64,000 nt of DNA from Pseudomonas fluorescens NCIMB 11764. GTDB lineage: Bacteria > Pseudomonadota > Gammaproteobacteria > Pseudomonadales > Pseudomonadaceae. The stretch is taken from assembly GCF_000293885.2 (NCBI RefSeq), contig NZ_CP010945.1:4856001-4920000 (forward strand), in the 5' to 3' direction. Below are positions 33,983-42,703 of the stretch, piece by piece. A program made the position numbers and the translations under genes. How positions within the stretch are numbered: position 1 is the first letter of the stretch; every line of letters begins with the position of its first letter. The notes beneath the pieces are model-generated. The model made no database searches. It saw nothing but the letters and a program-made list of their open reading frames with translations, and was not told where the DNA came from.

Positions 33983-35096
33983 TGTGCCTCTGCCTTCCCC
34001 GCACCTTGAGCAATCCCGAAAAGCCGGAGATGTTGAGCCGTTTCCCAGTGGGAGAATCACTTATCTCGCGCCGTTGCCATTGCCGACAGCGTTGCCACCG
34101 CACGGTCCGCATATCGGGGATCTGAATGAGGTGTACATGGACTTTGGCTTGGGTTCACCGCAGGTGTTTTCATGGCAGGTCGTATTAGGTTTACCATTCA
34201 GTGGTGCCTTCTCGATTGCATTTCTATTTCCGCTAATCGGCGGTTTCATGTTTTTTTTGTTCGGCATGGGGTGGGACGATATTTCTCACGCCATAGAGGG
34301 GATCTTCCATGAAACCTACGGACTAGCTCTGATAACGGGCTTCTCTGCCTGGATCATCCTCCTCTGCACTTGGCTCCACTATCACAACAAACGCGCCACC
34401 ATCGTCCCCACTCGCTTCAACCGCCAACGCCGCGAAGTCTGCTTCATGCCCGAAGGCGCCACCGAACCGCTCTTCGTCCCCTGGGAATCCCTCTCCGCCT
34501 GGGTCATCGAAGCCCAAGGCGCGACCCAATACGGCATCCACCGCCAATACGGCATGGGCATCGGTTTCCAGCACGGCGAAACCCTGACCAGTGTCGAATT
34601 TCCCTGCTTCGGTCTTTCCCTCGCCATCAGCCACTGGGAAGCCATCCGCGGTTACATGGAATTCGAAATCCACGACCTCAAATCCATTCAGGACCCGCAA
34701 GACCTGCAAGGCCCCGACGATCCCCCCCACGAAGGCCTGCACACCTTCCACAACGCTCGCGCACGCATGCATCAGCAAATCCGCGACGACCAACGGGGTC
34801 GAGTATCTGGCTTCTTCTGGTACCTGTACCACGTCATGACCCTGTGGACGATTCCCAACCACCTGACCGAATGGGAAATCCGCCGCCTCCAGAAAATGGC
34901 CCCGCAGGCCATGCCCGAAGTGATGCGCCAGTGGTCCGAGCCGTTGCCAAAGGAACAATGGGCGAAACCGAGTGAAGAACTGCTACGCCTGAGCGATCAG
35001 GTCCGCACTCTGCATAAACGCCAACCGCGACGCCCGATCACCGAGATCTTTGCGCAAGTGCAGCGTTTAACTCCGACCGACAAACGTCGCACATGA
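33609..35096 (+). repeat. Tandem duplication unit, copy 1 (effector tail plus immunity)
   Basis: The DNA from the effector's last 124 codons through the first immunity gene recurs immediately downstream at a constant offset of 1506 bases. Matching anchors are GCGCCCACCGTC at 33609/35115, the immunity ATG at 33966/35472, CTCGCTTCAA at 34411/35917 and the ATCACCGAGAT near 35037/36543. The unit is about 1.49 kb. Confidence 0.9.
33966..35096 (+). CDS. Putative immunity protein 1 for VasX-like effector (DUF6708-like)
   Basis: The 376-residue membrane protein has a proline-rich N-terminus (about 1-65) and two hydrophobic helices near residues 73-100 and 115-140. A long cytoplasmic domain follows with RFNRQRREVCFMPEGATEPL and a C-terminal helical tail. 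It lies directly after the toxin, overlapping it by 17 bases, as expected for immunity to a pore-former. The family resembles DUF6708 proteins often found behind such effectors (from memory, not searched). ATG at 33966 is used; the upstream open frame is effector coding sequence in another frame. Protection has not been shown and is inferred from position. Confidence 0.7.
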   Translation: MPTKIDVPLPSPHLEQSRKAGDVEPFPSGRITYLAPLPLPTALPPHGPHIGDLNEVYMDFGLGSPQVFSWQVVLGLPFSGAFSIAFLFPLIGGFMFFLFGMGWDDISHAIEGIFHETYGLALITGFSAWIILLCTWLHYHNKRATIVPTRFNRQRREVCFMPEGATEPLFVPWESLSAWVIEAQGATQYGIHRQYGMGIGFQHGETLTSVEFPCFGLSLAISHWEAIRGYMEFEIHDLKSIQDPQDLQGPDDPPHEGLHTFHNARARMHQQIRDDQRGRVSGFFWYLYHVMTLWTIPNHLTEWEIRRLQKMAPQAMPEVMRQWSEPLPKEQWAKPSEELLRLSDQVRTLHKRQPRRPITEIFAQVQRLTPTDKRRT

Positions 35097-35488
35097 GTTG
35101 TGTATTCAATGCCCGCGCCCACCGTCTTTCCGTTCCCCTCCACAGTCGTGGTGTACCGAGAGAACACAAGGACGTCATCAGCGAGGAAATCACGGATAAC
35201 CTGCGCATCGTGCAAGCAGGACCTGACCGGCTGGTGCTGTGCCTGCAGTATCCCGTGGGCCCAGACTCTGAATTTACTCCTGCCTCCGAGACGCTAGAAC
35301 TGGCCGTCTGTATCCAGACCCTGAATGCCAAGGGCGTGTGGGTTTCTCGCATTCGGGTCATTCGCCTGAGCCCTCGGGGTGAAGGCCGCTTTCCGGCGTT
35401 GGCCACTCAAACCGTTACCGAGCATCCACCGCTGTTGCGGGTTGAAACCCATTTGCTGGAGCTGGCCGACCATGCCCACCAACCTTGA
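35093..35488 (+). CDS. Orphan effector-tail module (duplicated VasX-like C-terminus)
   Basis: This 131-residue frame encodes, after a short unrelated start (MSCVFNAR), a copy of the last 124 residues of the upstream effector: about 100 of 124 positions are identical by eye. It has lost the N-terminal VasX domain and all pore segments, so it cannot be a complete toxin. The frame is intact with no stops. It overlaps the immunity 1 stop (ATGA) and the immunity 2 start. It could be a recombination cassette, a decoy that binds immunity protein, or an expressed remnant. No good ribosome-binding site is seen, so translation may rely on coupling. Confidence 0.7.
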   Translation: MSCVFNARAHRLSVPLHSRGVPREHKDVISEEITDNLRIVQAGPDRLVLCLQYPVGPDSEFTPASETLELAVCIQTLNAKGVWVSRIRVIRLSPRGEGRFPALATQTVTEHPPLLRVETHLLELADHAHQP

Positions 35489-36602
35489 AAGCGCCCTGCC
35501 TGCGCCACACCTTGAGCAACCCCGAAAAGCCGGAGATGTGGAACCGTTTCCCAGTGGGAAGATTACCTATCTTGCACCGTTGCCATTACCGACAGCGATA
35601 CCGCCGCATGGTCCGCATATCGGGGAACTGAATGAGGTGTACATGGACTTCGGGCTGGGATCACCGCAAGTCTTTATGTGGCAGATGACTCTAGGCTTAC
35701 CATTCAGTGGTGCTTTCATGATCACTTTCCTAATCCCACTAGCAATTGGCTGCATGGGCCTTATGTTCGGATATGACTTCGCATACACATGGGAGTTTGT
35801 CATTGATTTATTCTTCGCGATCTATGGATACGCCTTAGTTACCGGATTTTCCACGCTGGCAATCGGCCTCGGCGTCTGGCATCACAACCACAACAAACGC
35901 GCCGAAATCATCCCCACTCGCTTCAACCGCCAACGCCGCGAAGTCTGCTTCATGCCCGAAGGCGCCACCGAACCGCTCTTCGTCCCCTGGGAATCCCTCT
36001 CCGCCTGGGTCATCGAAGCCCAAGGCGCGACCCAATACGGCATCCACCGCCAATACGGCATGGGCATCGGTTTCCAGCACGGCGAAACCCTGACCAGCGT
36101 CGAATTTCCCTGCTTCGGCCTTTCCCTGGCCATCAGCCACTGGGAAGCCATCCGCGGTTACATGGAATACGAAATCCACGACCTCAAATCCATTCAGGAC
36201 CCGCAAGACCTGCAAGGCCCCGACGATCCCCCCCACGAAGGCCTGCACACCTTCCACAACGCTCGCGCACGCATGCATCAGCAAATCCGCGACGGCCAAC
36301 GGGGTCGAGTATCTGGCTTCTTCTGGTACCTGTATCACGTCATGACCCTGTGGACGATTCCCAACCACCTGACGGAATGGGAAGTCCGCCGCCTTCAAAA
36401 AATGGCCCCGCAGGCCATGCCCGAAGTGATGCGCCAGTGGTCCGAGCCGTTGCCAAAGGAACAATGGGCGAAACCGAGTGAAGAACTGCTACGCCTGAGC
36501 GATCAGGTCCGCACTCTGCATAAACGCCAACCGCGACGCCCGATCACCGAGATTTTTGCCGAGGTGCAGCGCTTGAATTCGACCGAAAACATCGCGCATG
36601 AG
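35115..36602 (+). repeat. Tandem duplication unit, copy 2
   Basis: This is the second copy of the effector-tail plus immunity unit, offset by 1506 bases from copy 1. Tail and N-terminal immunity coding are diverged but clearly homologous. The DNA from about 35912 to 36546 is nearly identical to 34406-35040. Between them, the part coding for the membrane helices is the most diverged. Confidence 0.9.
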
Positions 36603-36608
36603 CGCTGA
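35472..36608 (+). CDS. Putative immunity protein 2 (DUF6708-like paralogue)
   Basis: The 378-residue paralogue of the upstream immunity protein has the same layout. Its C-terminal 230 or so residues differ at only about four positions (for example MEY for MEF, DGQRG for DDQRG, WEV for WEI). The two membrane helices (about residues 70-140) are strongly diverged in sequence but identical in length. This suggests specificity lies in the membrane region while the cytoplasmic part is held constant or homogenised by gene conversion. It follows the orphan effector tail with a 17-base overlap, repeating the arrangement of copy 1. It may protect against a different allele of the toxin. Confidence 0.68.
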   Translation: MPTNLESALPAPHLEQPRKAGDVEPFPSGKITYLAPLPLPTAIPPHGPHIGELNEVYMDFGLGSPQVFMWQMTLGLPFSGAFMITFLIPLAIGCMGLMFGYDFAYTWEFVIDLFFAIYGYALVTGFSTLAIGLGVWHHNHNKRAEIIPTRFNRQRREVCFMPEGATEPLFVPWESLSAWVIEAQGATQYGIHRQYGMGIGFQHGETLTSVEFPCFGLSLAISHWEAIRGYMEYEIHDLKSIQDPQDLQGPDDPPHEGLHTFHNARARMHQQIRDGQRGRVSGFFWYLYHVMTLWTIPNHLTEWEVRRLQKMAPQAMPEVMRQWSEPLPKEQWAKPSEELLRLSDQVRTLHKRQPRRPITEIFAEVQRLNSTENIAHER

Positions 36609-37200
36609 AAATCAAGATGGTATCTACCCCGTGACAGACTTGACGATTATTGTGCGCCGCGCCCTGGTTACCGACGCGCCCGCCCTCCCCGACATCGAAC
36701 GTAGCGCTGCTCGATTGTTTCGCGGCGACCCTTCATTGGCTTGGCTGGCTGACAGCCCGGTGCCCGATGCCGAACACCATCAACAGGCAATAAAGACCGG
36801 ACCGGTTTGGGTGGCGCAATCGGCCGAGGGTGCACTTGCAGGGTTTCTCAGCGCGGAGGAAGTCGACAACCAACTGCATATTCAGGAACTGTCCGTCAGC
36901 CAGCCCTTTCAGGGCCGGGGCATCGGGCGAAAGTTGCTGTTAGCCGCAGTTTCATACGCTCGCGGGCAAGAACTCGACGGTCTGACTTTGACCACATTTC
37001 GCGACTTGCCCTGGAATGAACTGTTTTATCGGCGCATGGGCTTCGCAACATTGAGCCCGGCTGAAACAGGACCACGATTAACCCGGGTATTAAACGACGA
37101 AATCGCTCATGGATTACCCGGTGGACGCCGTTGCGCGATGCGCTTCAGCCTTGAACCGGGGCCTTCAAATCAACCCCCATTGCCTGGGCGAACGCCTTGA
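36598..37200 (+). CDS. GNAT-family N-acetyltransferase
   Basis: This 200-residue acetyltransferase has the acetyl-CoA loop QPFQGRGIGRKLLLAAVSYA near residue 105 and the later strand-helix GLTLTTFRDLPWNELFYRRMGF, typical of GNAT enzymes acting on small molecules or amino acids. The ATG at 36598 overlaps the immunity 2 end by 11 bases; a GTG at 36631 (giving VTDLTIIVRRALVTDAPAL) would also fit. The last part overlaps the convergent LysR gene by 56 bases. Substrate is unknown, and a link to the T6SS genes is not implied. Confidence 0.78.
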   Translation: MSAENQDGIYPVTDLTIIVRRALVTDAPALPDIERSAARLFRGDPSLAWLADSPVPDAEHHQQAIKTGPVWVAQSAEGALAGFLSAEEVDNQLHIQELSVSQPFQGRGIGRKLLLAAVSYARGQELDGLTLTTFRDLPWNELFYRRMGFATLSPAETGPRLTRVLNDEIAHGLPGGRRCAMRFSLEPGPSNQPPLPGRTP

Positions 37201-38116
37201 CCAGCGGACTGCGCACGGTGTTGTGTCGCAGGATCAGATTGAACGGCGTGCTGATATGAATCAGGTCGGGGCGTACCGCGCGAAATTGCCCTTGGGCGAC
37301 CATTGAAGCGGCGTAATGCTGCGGTAGAAAACCGACGAAGCGCCCGGTCTTGATCAGCAACGCCACGGCTTCCACCTGGGTGGCCGAGGCCGAAAAGCTG
37401 TCATACCGGGCAAAATTCAATTTGTCGCGGTGGATCGCGTAGCGGTGGTTGATGCACTCGTAATCCTTGAGCACCTCGCTGTTGATTTCTGTCTCCGGCA
37501 CCGCGAACAAAGGGTGACCCACCGCACAGTAAACCTCCGAGCGTTCTTCATACAACGCGTAATAATCGAACTCTTCACGTTTCTGATAAACAGGAACGAT
37601 ACCGGCCACTAACCGTCCCTCTACGACGCCTCTTTCCACTTCATCCAGCTGCGACGACTGAAGTTGAAACCTTACTTTCGGTGACGTTTCATTTATTCGT
37701 TTAAGCGCTGCAACTAACGGCGAATTAACATCGGAAATAGTATTGTCAATAACGCCCACACCAAGGTCGCCAACAAGTTCGTTCTGCGCTGAACTAAGCC
37801 GATCACGAAAGTTGTCGACCGAGGCAAATAAATCAATCGACGCCTGATACACCAGACGACCTTCTTCGGTCAGATGAAAACCCTCGCGGCCTCGGGTACA
37901 CAGGCGCATGCCGATGCGGATCTCGAGGTCGGATATCTGTTTGCTGATGGCGGCCAGCCCCACATTCAGCTCGTTCTGCGCCGCGCTGAAACCACCGGCC
38001 TCGACCACGGCCTTGAACACTTTGAGCAGTTTGAAATCCAGTCCGCTGAGGGCCAACGGTGCCCGCTGCACCGGTTTTGGCGCGGGGTTTCCGGAATTGG
38101 AAAGTGGGGTTTCCAT
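37145..38116 (-). CDS. LysR-family transcriptional regulator
   Basis: This 323-residue regulator has an N-terminal winged HTH (about residues 25-85: DFKLLKVFKAVVEAGGFSAA then ISKQISDLEIRIGMRLCTR) and a C-terminal periplasmic-binding-like co-inducer domain (about 115-310). AGAGGT precedes the start. It lies divergent from the argininosuccinate-lyase-like gene, so it is the probable regulator of that cluster, with the pathway substrate or an intermediate as the likely co-inducer (inference). Confidence 0.9.
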   Translation of the reverse strand: METPLSNSGNPAPKPVQRAPLALSGLDFKLLKVFKAVVEAGGFSAAQNELNVGLAAISKQISDLEIRIGMRLCTRGREGFHLTEEGRLVYQASIDLFASVDNFRDRLSSAQNELVGDLGVGVIDNTISDVNSPLVAALKRINETSPKVRFQLQSSQLDEVERGVVEGRLVAGIVPVYQKREEFDYYALYEERSEVYCAVGHPLFAVPETEINSEVLKDYECINHRYAIHRDKLNFARYDSFSASATQVEAVALLIKTGRFVGFLPQHYAASMVAQGQFRAVRPDLIHISTPFNLILRHNTVRSPLVKAFAQAMGVDLKAPVQG

Positions 38117-38423
38117 AATGCTTATTTACCTCTGGCGCGCTATTCAACAACCTGTGCCCAACAACAAAAACATAGCTGGCCAATAATAATGAACACAGAA
38201 AACCAGGCTTGGCAACCGCTAATAATCTCCGTACTTCAGTGCCAACTCACTGATTTCGAACCATTAAAAGCTGACACTTCGATCAGCTCTCGCATTGACG
38301 CAACTGCGCTTTTCCCCTGCCCTTGAATATTGAACAGGCCTGACCACGCCCCATTGATTTGCGGCGGGTGTTTGCGGCCCGGCACACCGATTTCAGTTCG
38401 CTTTACCGACGAGGAAAACAACA
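38117..38423. other. Divergent promoter region between lysR and the lyase-like gene
   Basis: These 307 bases contain no supportable gene. The part next to the LysR gene is AT-richer, with TAATAATGAAC and AATAATCTCC, suitable for promoters in both directions. A LysR-type T-N11-A site could not be singled out with confidence. Confidence 0.4.
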
Positions 38424-39851
38424 ATGTCTCAAACCACCGACCGTCTCTGGGGTGCTCGCTTCAAAAGCGGCCCATCCGAAGCCCTGGCGGCCCTGTCCCG
38501 TTGCCCCGAGCGCTATTTTCGTCTCACCCCGTACGACCTCGCCGGTTCCAAGGCCCATGCCCGTGAACTGCAACGCGCCGGGCTGTTGAGCGAGCAGGAA
38601 ACCCTGACCATGCTCGCCGCGCTGGAAGGTATCGGTGCTGACTTCAACGCCGGCAGCATCGCGCCCACCCTCGACGACGAAGACGTCCACACCTTTATCG
38701 AACGCTTGCTGACCGAGCGCCTCGGCGCCTTGGGTGGCAAACTGCGCGCTGGCCGCTCGCGCAACGACCAGACCGCCAATGACCTGCGTCTGTTCCTGCG
38801 TGACCACGTGCGCACCCTCGCCGTTGAAGTATTGGCCCTGCAACAGGCGCTGGTGGATCAGGCCGAACAACACATCGAAAGCATCTGCCCCGGCTTCACT
38901 CACCTGCAACAGGCGCAGCCGATCGTCTTTGCTCACCACCTGCTCGCTCACGCCCAATCGATGCTGCGTGACGTACAACGCCTGGTGGACTGGGACGTTC
39001 GCACCTCGCTATCGCCGCTGGGTGCCGCCGCCATGGCGGGTTCCGCCATCGCACGCCTGCCGCAACAGTCGGCCAAGGAAATGGGCTACAGCGGCGTCTG
39101 CGAAAACTCCATCGATGCCGTGGCCAGCCGCGATCACGTCGCCGAGTTCCTGTTTATCGCCAGCATGCTGGGCATCAATATTTCCCGCCTCGCAGAAGAA
39201 TTCTGCCTGTGGTCGTCGCGGCAATTTCGCTGGGTCGCCCTGGATGATGCCTACGCCACCGGCAGCTCGATCATGCCGCAGAAGAAAAACCCGGACATTG
39301 CCGAACTGGCCCGGGGCAAGGCTGGCCGTCTGATCGGCAACCTCACCGGCCTGCTCTCGACGTTGAAATCCCTGCCGCTGTCGTACAACCGCGACTTGAG
39401 CGAAGACAAGAACGGCGTGCTCGACAGCGTCGACACCTTGCTGTTGGTGCTGCCGGCGATGGCCGGAATGGTCGCGACCATGAAGGTCAACGTCGAAGAA
39501 TTGCGGCGTCAGGCACCGCTCGGTTTCACCCTGGCCACCGAAGTGGCCGACTGGCTGGCGATGCGTGGCGTGCCGTTCAAGGAGGCCCATGAAATCACCG
39601 GCGCGCTGGTTCAGGCCTGTGAGAAGCACGACATCGAATTGTGGGAAGCGTCCCCTGCGCTGCTGGCCGAGATCGATCCGCGACTCACCCCGGAAGTGCG
39701 CGACAGCCTGACCCTCGAAGCTGCCATCGCCGCTCGCAGTGGCTGGGGCGGTACCGCACCGCAGCAGGTGCGCGAGCAGATCGGTCGGTTGAAGACCGCC
39801 CTCGCGGCGCAGCAGCAATGGACCGAGAACTATCAGGGCTTCCGTCTCTAA
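38424..39851 (+). CDS. Argininosuccinate-lyase-like enzyme of the fumarase/aspartase superfamily
   Basis: The 475-residue protein aligns in layout with ArgH: an N-terminal domain with LWGARFKSGPSEAL, a helical central domain with DDEDVHTFIERLLTERLG and GRSRNDQTANDLRLFLRD, and the signature loop with the catalytic serine GSSIMPQKKNPDIAELARGK. It should catalyse beta-elimination releasing fumarate from an N-substituted aspartate, or the reverse. Its neighbours are a LysR regulator, an amino-acid importer and amidohydrolase-like deacetylases, not arginine biosynthesis genes. A catabolic paralogue is therefore likelier than the housekeeping ArgH; EDDS lyase is a known catabolic member of this superfamily. 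GAGGAAA precedes the ATG. Confidence 0.82.
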   Translation: MSQTTDRLWGARFKSGPSEALAALSRCPERYFRLTPYDLAGSKAHARELQRAGLLSEQETLTMLAALEGIGADFNAGSIAPTLDDEDVHTFIERLLTERLGALGGKLRAGRSRNDQTANDLRLFLRDHVRTLAVEVLALQQALVDQAEQHIESICPGFTHLQQAQPIVFAHHLLAHAQSMLRDVQRLVDWDVRTSLSPLGAAAMAGSAIARLPQQSAKEMGYSGVCENSIDAVASRDHVAEFLFIASMLGINISRLAEEFCLWSSRQFRWVALDDAYATGSSIMPQKKNPDIAELARGKAGRLIGNLTGLLSTLKSLPLSYNRDLSEDKNGVLDSVDTLLLVLPAMAGMVATMKVNVEELRRQAPLGFTLATEVADWLAMRGVPFKEAHEITGALVQACEKHDIELWEASPALLAEIDPRLTPEVRDSLTLEAAIAARSGWGGTAPQQVREQIGRLKTALAAQQQWTENYQGFRL

Positions 39852-39870
39852 CGGCCGCCACGCATAACCC

Positions 39871-39959
39871 TGTGGGAGCTAGCCTGCTAGCGATTTGACT
39901 CTGTCTGACAAGCATTCGCTGATTGACACACCGCAATCGCCAGCAGGCTCGCTCCCACA
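39871..39959. repeat. REPIN, TGTGGGAGC family
   Basis: Two inverted REP arms (TGTGGGAGCTAGCCTGCTAG and the mirror CAGCAGGCTCGCTCCCACA) flank a variable centre. It lies between the lyase-like gene and the ABC permease, where it may lower or stabilise downstream expression. Confidence 0.85.
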
Positions 39960-40001
39960 AGGATCTGTGTTGGATTTGAAAGAACAGTACGGAGAAACAA
40001 C

Positions 40002-40880
40002 ATGAGCCAGACTCAGGCAGAACGACTCAAGGCGGAGCGCAAACTGGCGGAAAACCAGTTCGATATCACCCAGTACGATCACGTGCCACGGCGTTATTAC
40101 GGGCGAATCTTTTTCGCCACCGTGATCGTCATCGCGATCTTCGGCCTGGTGCGGGCCTTTGCCGAAGGCAAGATCGAATGGTCGTATATCGGCCAGTTCC
40201 TCACCTCCCAGGCCATCATGTGGGGCTTGCTCAATACCATCGTCATGGCGGTGCTGGCGATGGGGCTGGGCATTGTGTTCGGGGTGATCACGGCGATCAT
40301 GCGCATGTCGGCCAACCCGATCCTGCGCTACGTGGCGGTGACCTACACCTGGCTGTTCCGCGGCACGCCGCTGATCCTGCAACTGCTGTTGTGGTTCAAC
40401 CTGGCGCTGATTTTCCCCACCATCGGCATCCCCGGCCTGTTCGAAATGGACACCGTGAGCCTGATGACGCCCTTCGTGGCCGCCCTCCTCGGTTTGAGCA
40501 TCAACCAGGGCGCCTACACCGCGGAAGTGGTACGCGCCGGCCTGCTGTCGGTGGACACCGGACAGTACGAGGCCGCCAAGTCGATCGGCATGCCGCGCCT
40601 GCAGGCGCTGCGCCGGATCATCCTGCCCCAGGCCATGCGGGTGATCATCCCGCCGGTCGGCAACGAATTCATCGGCATGGTGAAAATGACCTCCCTGGCG
40701 AGCGTCATCCAGTACTCGGAATTGCTCTACAACGCCCAGAACATTTACTACGCCAACGCCCGGGTCATGGAGCTGCTGATCGTCGCCGGTATCTGGTACC
40801 TGGCCACCGTCACTGTCCTGTCCTTCGGTCAAAGCCGTCTGGAGCGTCGTTTCGCTCGCGGCGCCGGCAAGCGTTCTTGA
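40002..40880 (+). CDS. Amino-acid ABC transporter permease
   Basis: This 292-residue permease of the HisM/GlnP class has an N-terminal cytoplasmic extension (about 35 residues) and five to six helices. The family loop [21 protein letters not shown] lies near residue 195, and the segment [20 protein letters not shown] is diagnostic of polar amino-acid importers. Only one permease gene is present, so it would act as a homodimer. GGAG precedes the start. It is followed by its ATPase after 10 bases. Confidence 0.9.
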   Translation: MSQTQAERLKAERKLAENQFDITQYDHVPRRYYGRIFFATVIVIAIFGLVRAFAEGKIEWSYIGQFLTSQAIMWGLLNTIVMAVLAMGLGIVFGVITAIMRMSANPILRYVAVTYTWLFRGTPLILQLLLWFNLALIFPTIGIPGLFEMDTVSLMTPFVAALLGLSINQGAYTAEVVRAGLLSVDTGQYEAAKSIGMPRLQALRRIILPQAMRVIIPPVGNEFIGMVKMTSLASVIQYSELLYNAQNIYYANARVMELLIVAGIWYLATVTVLSFGQSRLERRFARGAGKRS

Positions 40881-40890
40881 GGAGCCCCAC

Positions 40891-41655
40891 ATGAGAAGCA
40901 TCGTCAAGGCTGTGAGCCTGAACAAGTATTACGACCAGTTCCACGCGCTCAAGGACGTCAACATCGAAGTCGAGCAAGGCGAAGTGCTGTGCATCATCGG
41001 CCCGTCCGGCTCCGGTAAAAGCACCTTGCTGCGTTGCATCAATCAGCTGGAGAAAATCGACAAGGGCGGCCTGTGGGTCGACGGCGAACTGGTGGGTTAC
41101 CGCATCGCCGGCAACAAACTGCACGAACTCAACGAAGCGCAGATCGCCCGTCAACGCCTGTCCACCGGCATGGTGTTCCAGCGTTTCAACCTGTTCCCGC
41201 ACATGACTGTGCTGCAAAACATCATCGAAGGGCCGTGCCAGGTGCTCAAGCGTTCGCCCAAAGAGGCGCACGAAGAAGCCGTGGAACTGCTCGCCCGCGT
41301 CGGCCTGGCCGACAAGCGCAACAGCTACCCGATCGAGCTTTCGGGTGGTCAGCAACAGCGCGTCGCCATTGCCCGTGCATTGGCCATGCGACCCAAGCTG
41401 ATGCTGTTCGATGAACCCACTTCGGCACTCGACCCGGAGCTGGTCGGTGAGGTGCTGTCGGTGATGCGCGATCTGGCGCAAACCGGCATGACCATGATCG
41501 TCGTCACCCATGAACTGGGCTTCGCCCGTGAGGTTTCCAACCGCATGGTGTTCATGGACGGCGGGCAGATCGTGGAGGCTGGAAGCCCCGAAGAAATACT
41601 AATAAGTCCGCAAAACCCACGCACCCAAAGCTTCATTTCTGCCGTTCGAACCTAA
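40891..41655 (+). CDS. Amino-acid ABC transporter ATP-binding protein
   Basis: This 254-residue ATPase of the GlnQ/HisP class has Walker [19 protein letters not shown], signature [18 protein letters not shown], Walker [16 protein letters not shown] and switch histidine [19 protein letters not shown]-type ribosome-binding site precedes it. It energises the permease encoded just upstream. Confidence 0.93.
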   Translation: MRSIVKAVSLNKYYDQFHALKDVNIEVEQGEVLCIIGPSGSGKSTLLRCINQLEKIDKGGLWVDGELVGYRIAGNKLHELNEAQIARQRLSTGMVFQRFNLFPHMTVLQNIIEGPCQVLKRSPKEAHEEAVELLARVGLADKRNSYPIELSGGQQQRVAIARALAMRPKLMLFDEPTSALDPELVGEVLSVMRDLAQTGMTMIVVTHELGFAREVSNRMVFMDGGQIVEAGSPEEILISPQNPRTQSFISAVRT

Positions 41656-41694
41656 GTGCCCTTTGGCGCTCACAACACTCATAAGAGAACGACC

Positions 41695-42519
41695 ATGAAG
41701 AACTTCGTTATCCCAGCAGTACTCGCAGGCCTGATGGCATCCAGCGTCAGCTTCGCCGCCGAATTGCCGGCCAGCATCAAGGAAAAAGGCGAGATCGTCG
41801 TCGCGATCATGCCGAACTACCCGCCGATGGATTTCAAGGACCCGGCCACCAACACCCTCACCGGCCTCGACTATGACCTGGGCAACGCCCTGGCCGAGCG
41901 TCTGGGCGTGAAGATCAAATGGCAGGAAACCGGTTTCGAGCAAATGATCAACGCGCTCACCACCGACCGCGTCGATATGGTGCTGTCAGGCATGACCGAC
42001 ACCGTCGAGCGTCAGGCCAGCGTGACCTTCGTTGACTACTTCACCAGCGGTCCGCAGTTCTACACGTTGCAGAAAAACAAAGACTTCAACGAAATCACCG
42101 ACCTGTGCGGCAAGAAAGTCGGCACCAGCCGCCGTACCACGTTCCCGGCGGAAATTGCTGAATACAGCAAGGCCCACTGCGAAGCCGCGGGCAAACCGGC
42201 CATCGTGGTGGTCGGTACCGAAGGTTCGGCGGATGCCCGCGCGCAACTGCGTCAGAGCCGTATCGATGCGGCGATGCAAGGCAGCGAAACCTTGTCGTAC
42301 CTGAAAACTCAAGAAAAGGACATGTACAAAACCGTCGGCCAGCCGATTTCCGTGCAGTTCTCCGGCATGGGCCTGAGCAAGAAAAAGCCTGAGCTGAGCG
42401 AAGCGGTGAAAGTCGCGTTGCAGAGCATGATCGATGACGGCAGCTACGCCACCATCCTGAAAAAATGGGACCTGGAATTGGGCGCGATCAAGACGGCGAC
42501 CATCAACGCGGGCAAGTAA
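41695..42519 (+). CDS. Amino-acid ABC transporter substrate-binding protein
   Basis: This periplasmic SBP_bac_3 protein of 274 residues has a signal peptide MKNFVIPAVLAGLMASSVSFA. The mature part begins ELPASIKEKGEIVVAIMPNY, has the ligand-pocket segments FEQMINALTTDRVDMVLSGM and TPERQ-like TVERQASVTFVDY, and a hinge near residue 115. ATG at 41695 is chosen for the signal peptide. It likely binds the substrate catabolised by the neighbouring enzymes, probably a modified amino acid. Confidence 0.9.
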   Translation: MKNFVIPAVLAGLMASSVSFAAELPASIKEKGEIVVAIMPNYPPMDFKDPATNTLTGLDYDLGNALAERLGVKIKWQETGFEQMINALTTDRVDMVLSGMTDTVERQASVTFVDYFTSGPQFYTLQKNKDFNEITDLCGKKVGTSRRTTFPAEIAEYSKAHCEAAGKPAIVVVGTEGSADARAQLRQSRIDAAMQGSETLSYLKTQEKDMYKTVGQPISVQFSGMGLSKKKPELSEAVKVALQSMIDDGSYATILKKWDLELGAIKTATINAGK

Positions 42520-42573
42520 TGCGTGCTCCCACAGAGGTCTCGGTCGATCGCAATGTTGTGACCAACCCATAAA

Positions 42574-42667
42574 CCTGTGGGAGCGAGCTTGCTCGCGAAG
42601 GGGCCTTGTCAGCCGGCATTTAAGTTGAATGACACACCACTTTCGCGGGCAATCTCGCGCCCACAGG
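42574..42667. repeat. REPIN, TGTGGGAGC family, imperfect
   Basis: Inverted arms CCTGTGGGAGCGAGCTTGCT and a diverged mirror ending in CGCGCCCACAGG flank a variable core. It separates the importer genes from the two deacetylase genes. Confidence 0.75.
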
Positions 42668-42703
42668 CGCCGGTGTTAACTGATAAAAGTTGGAGCGCTA
42701 CTG

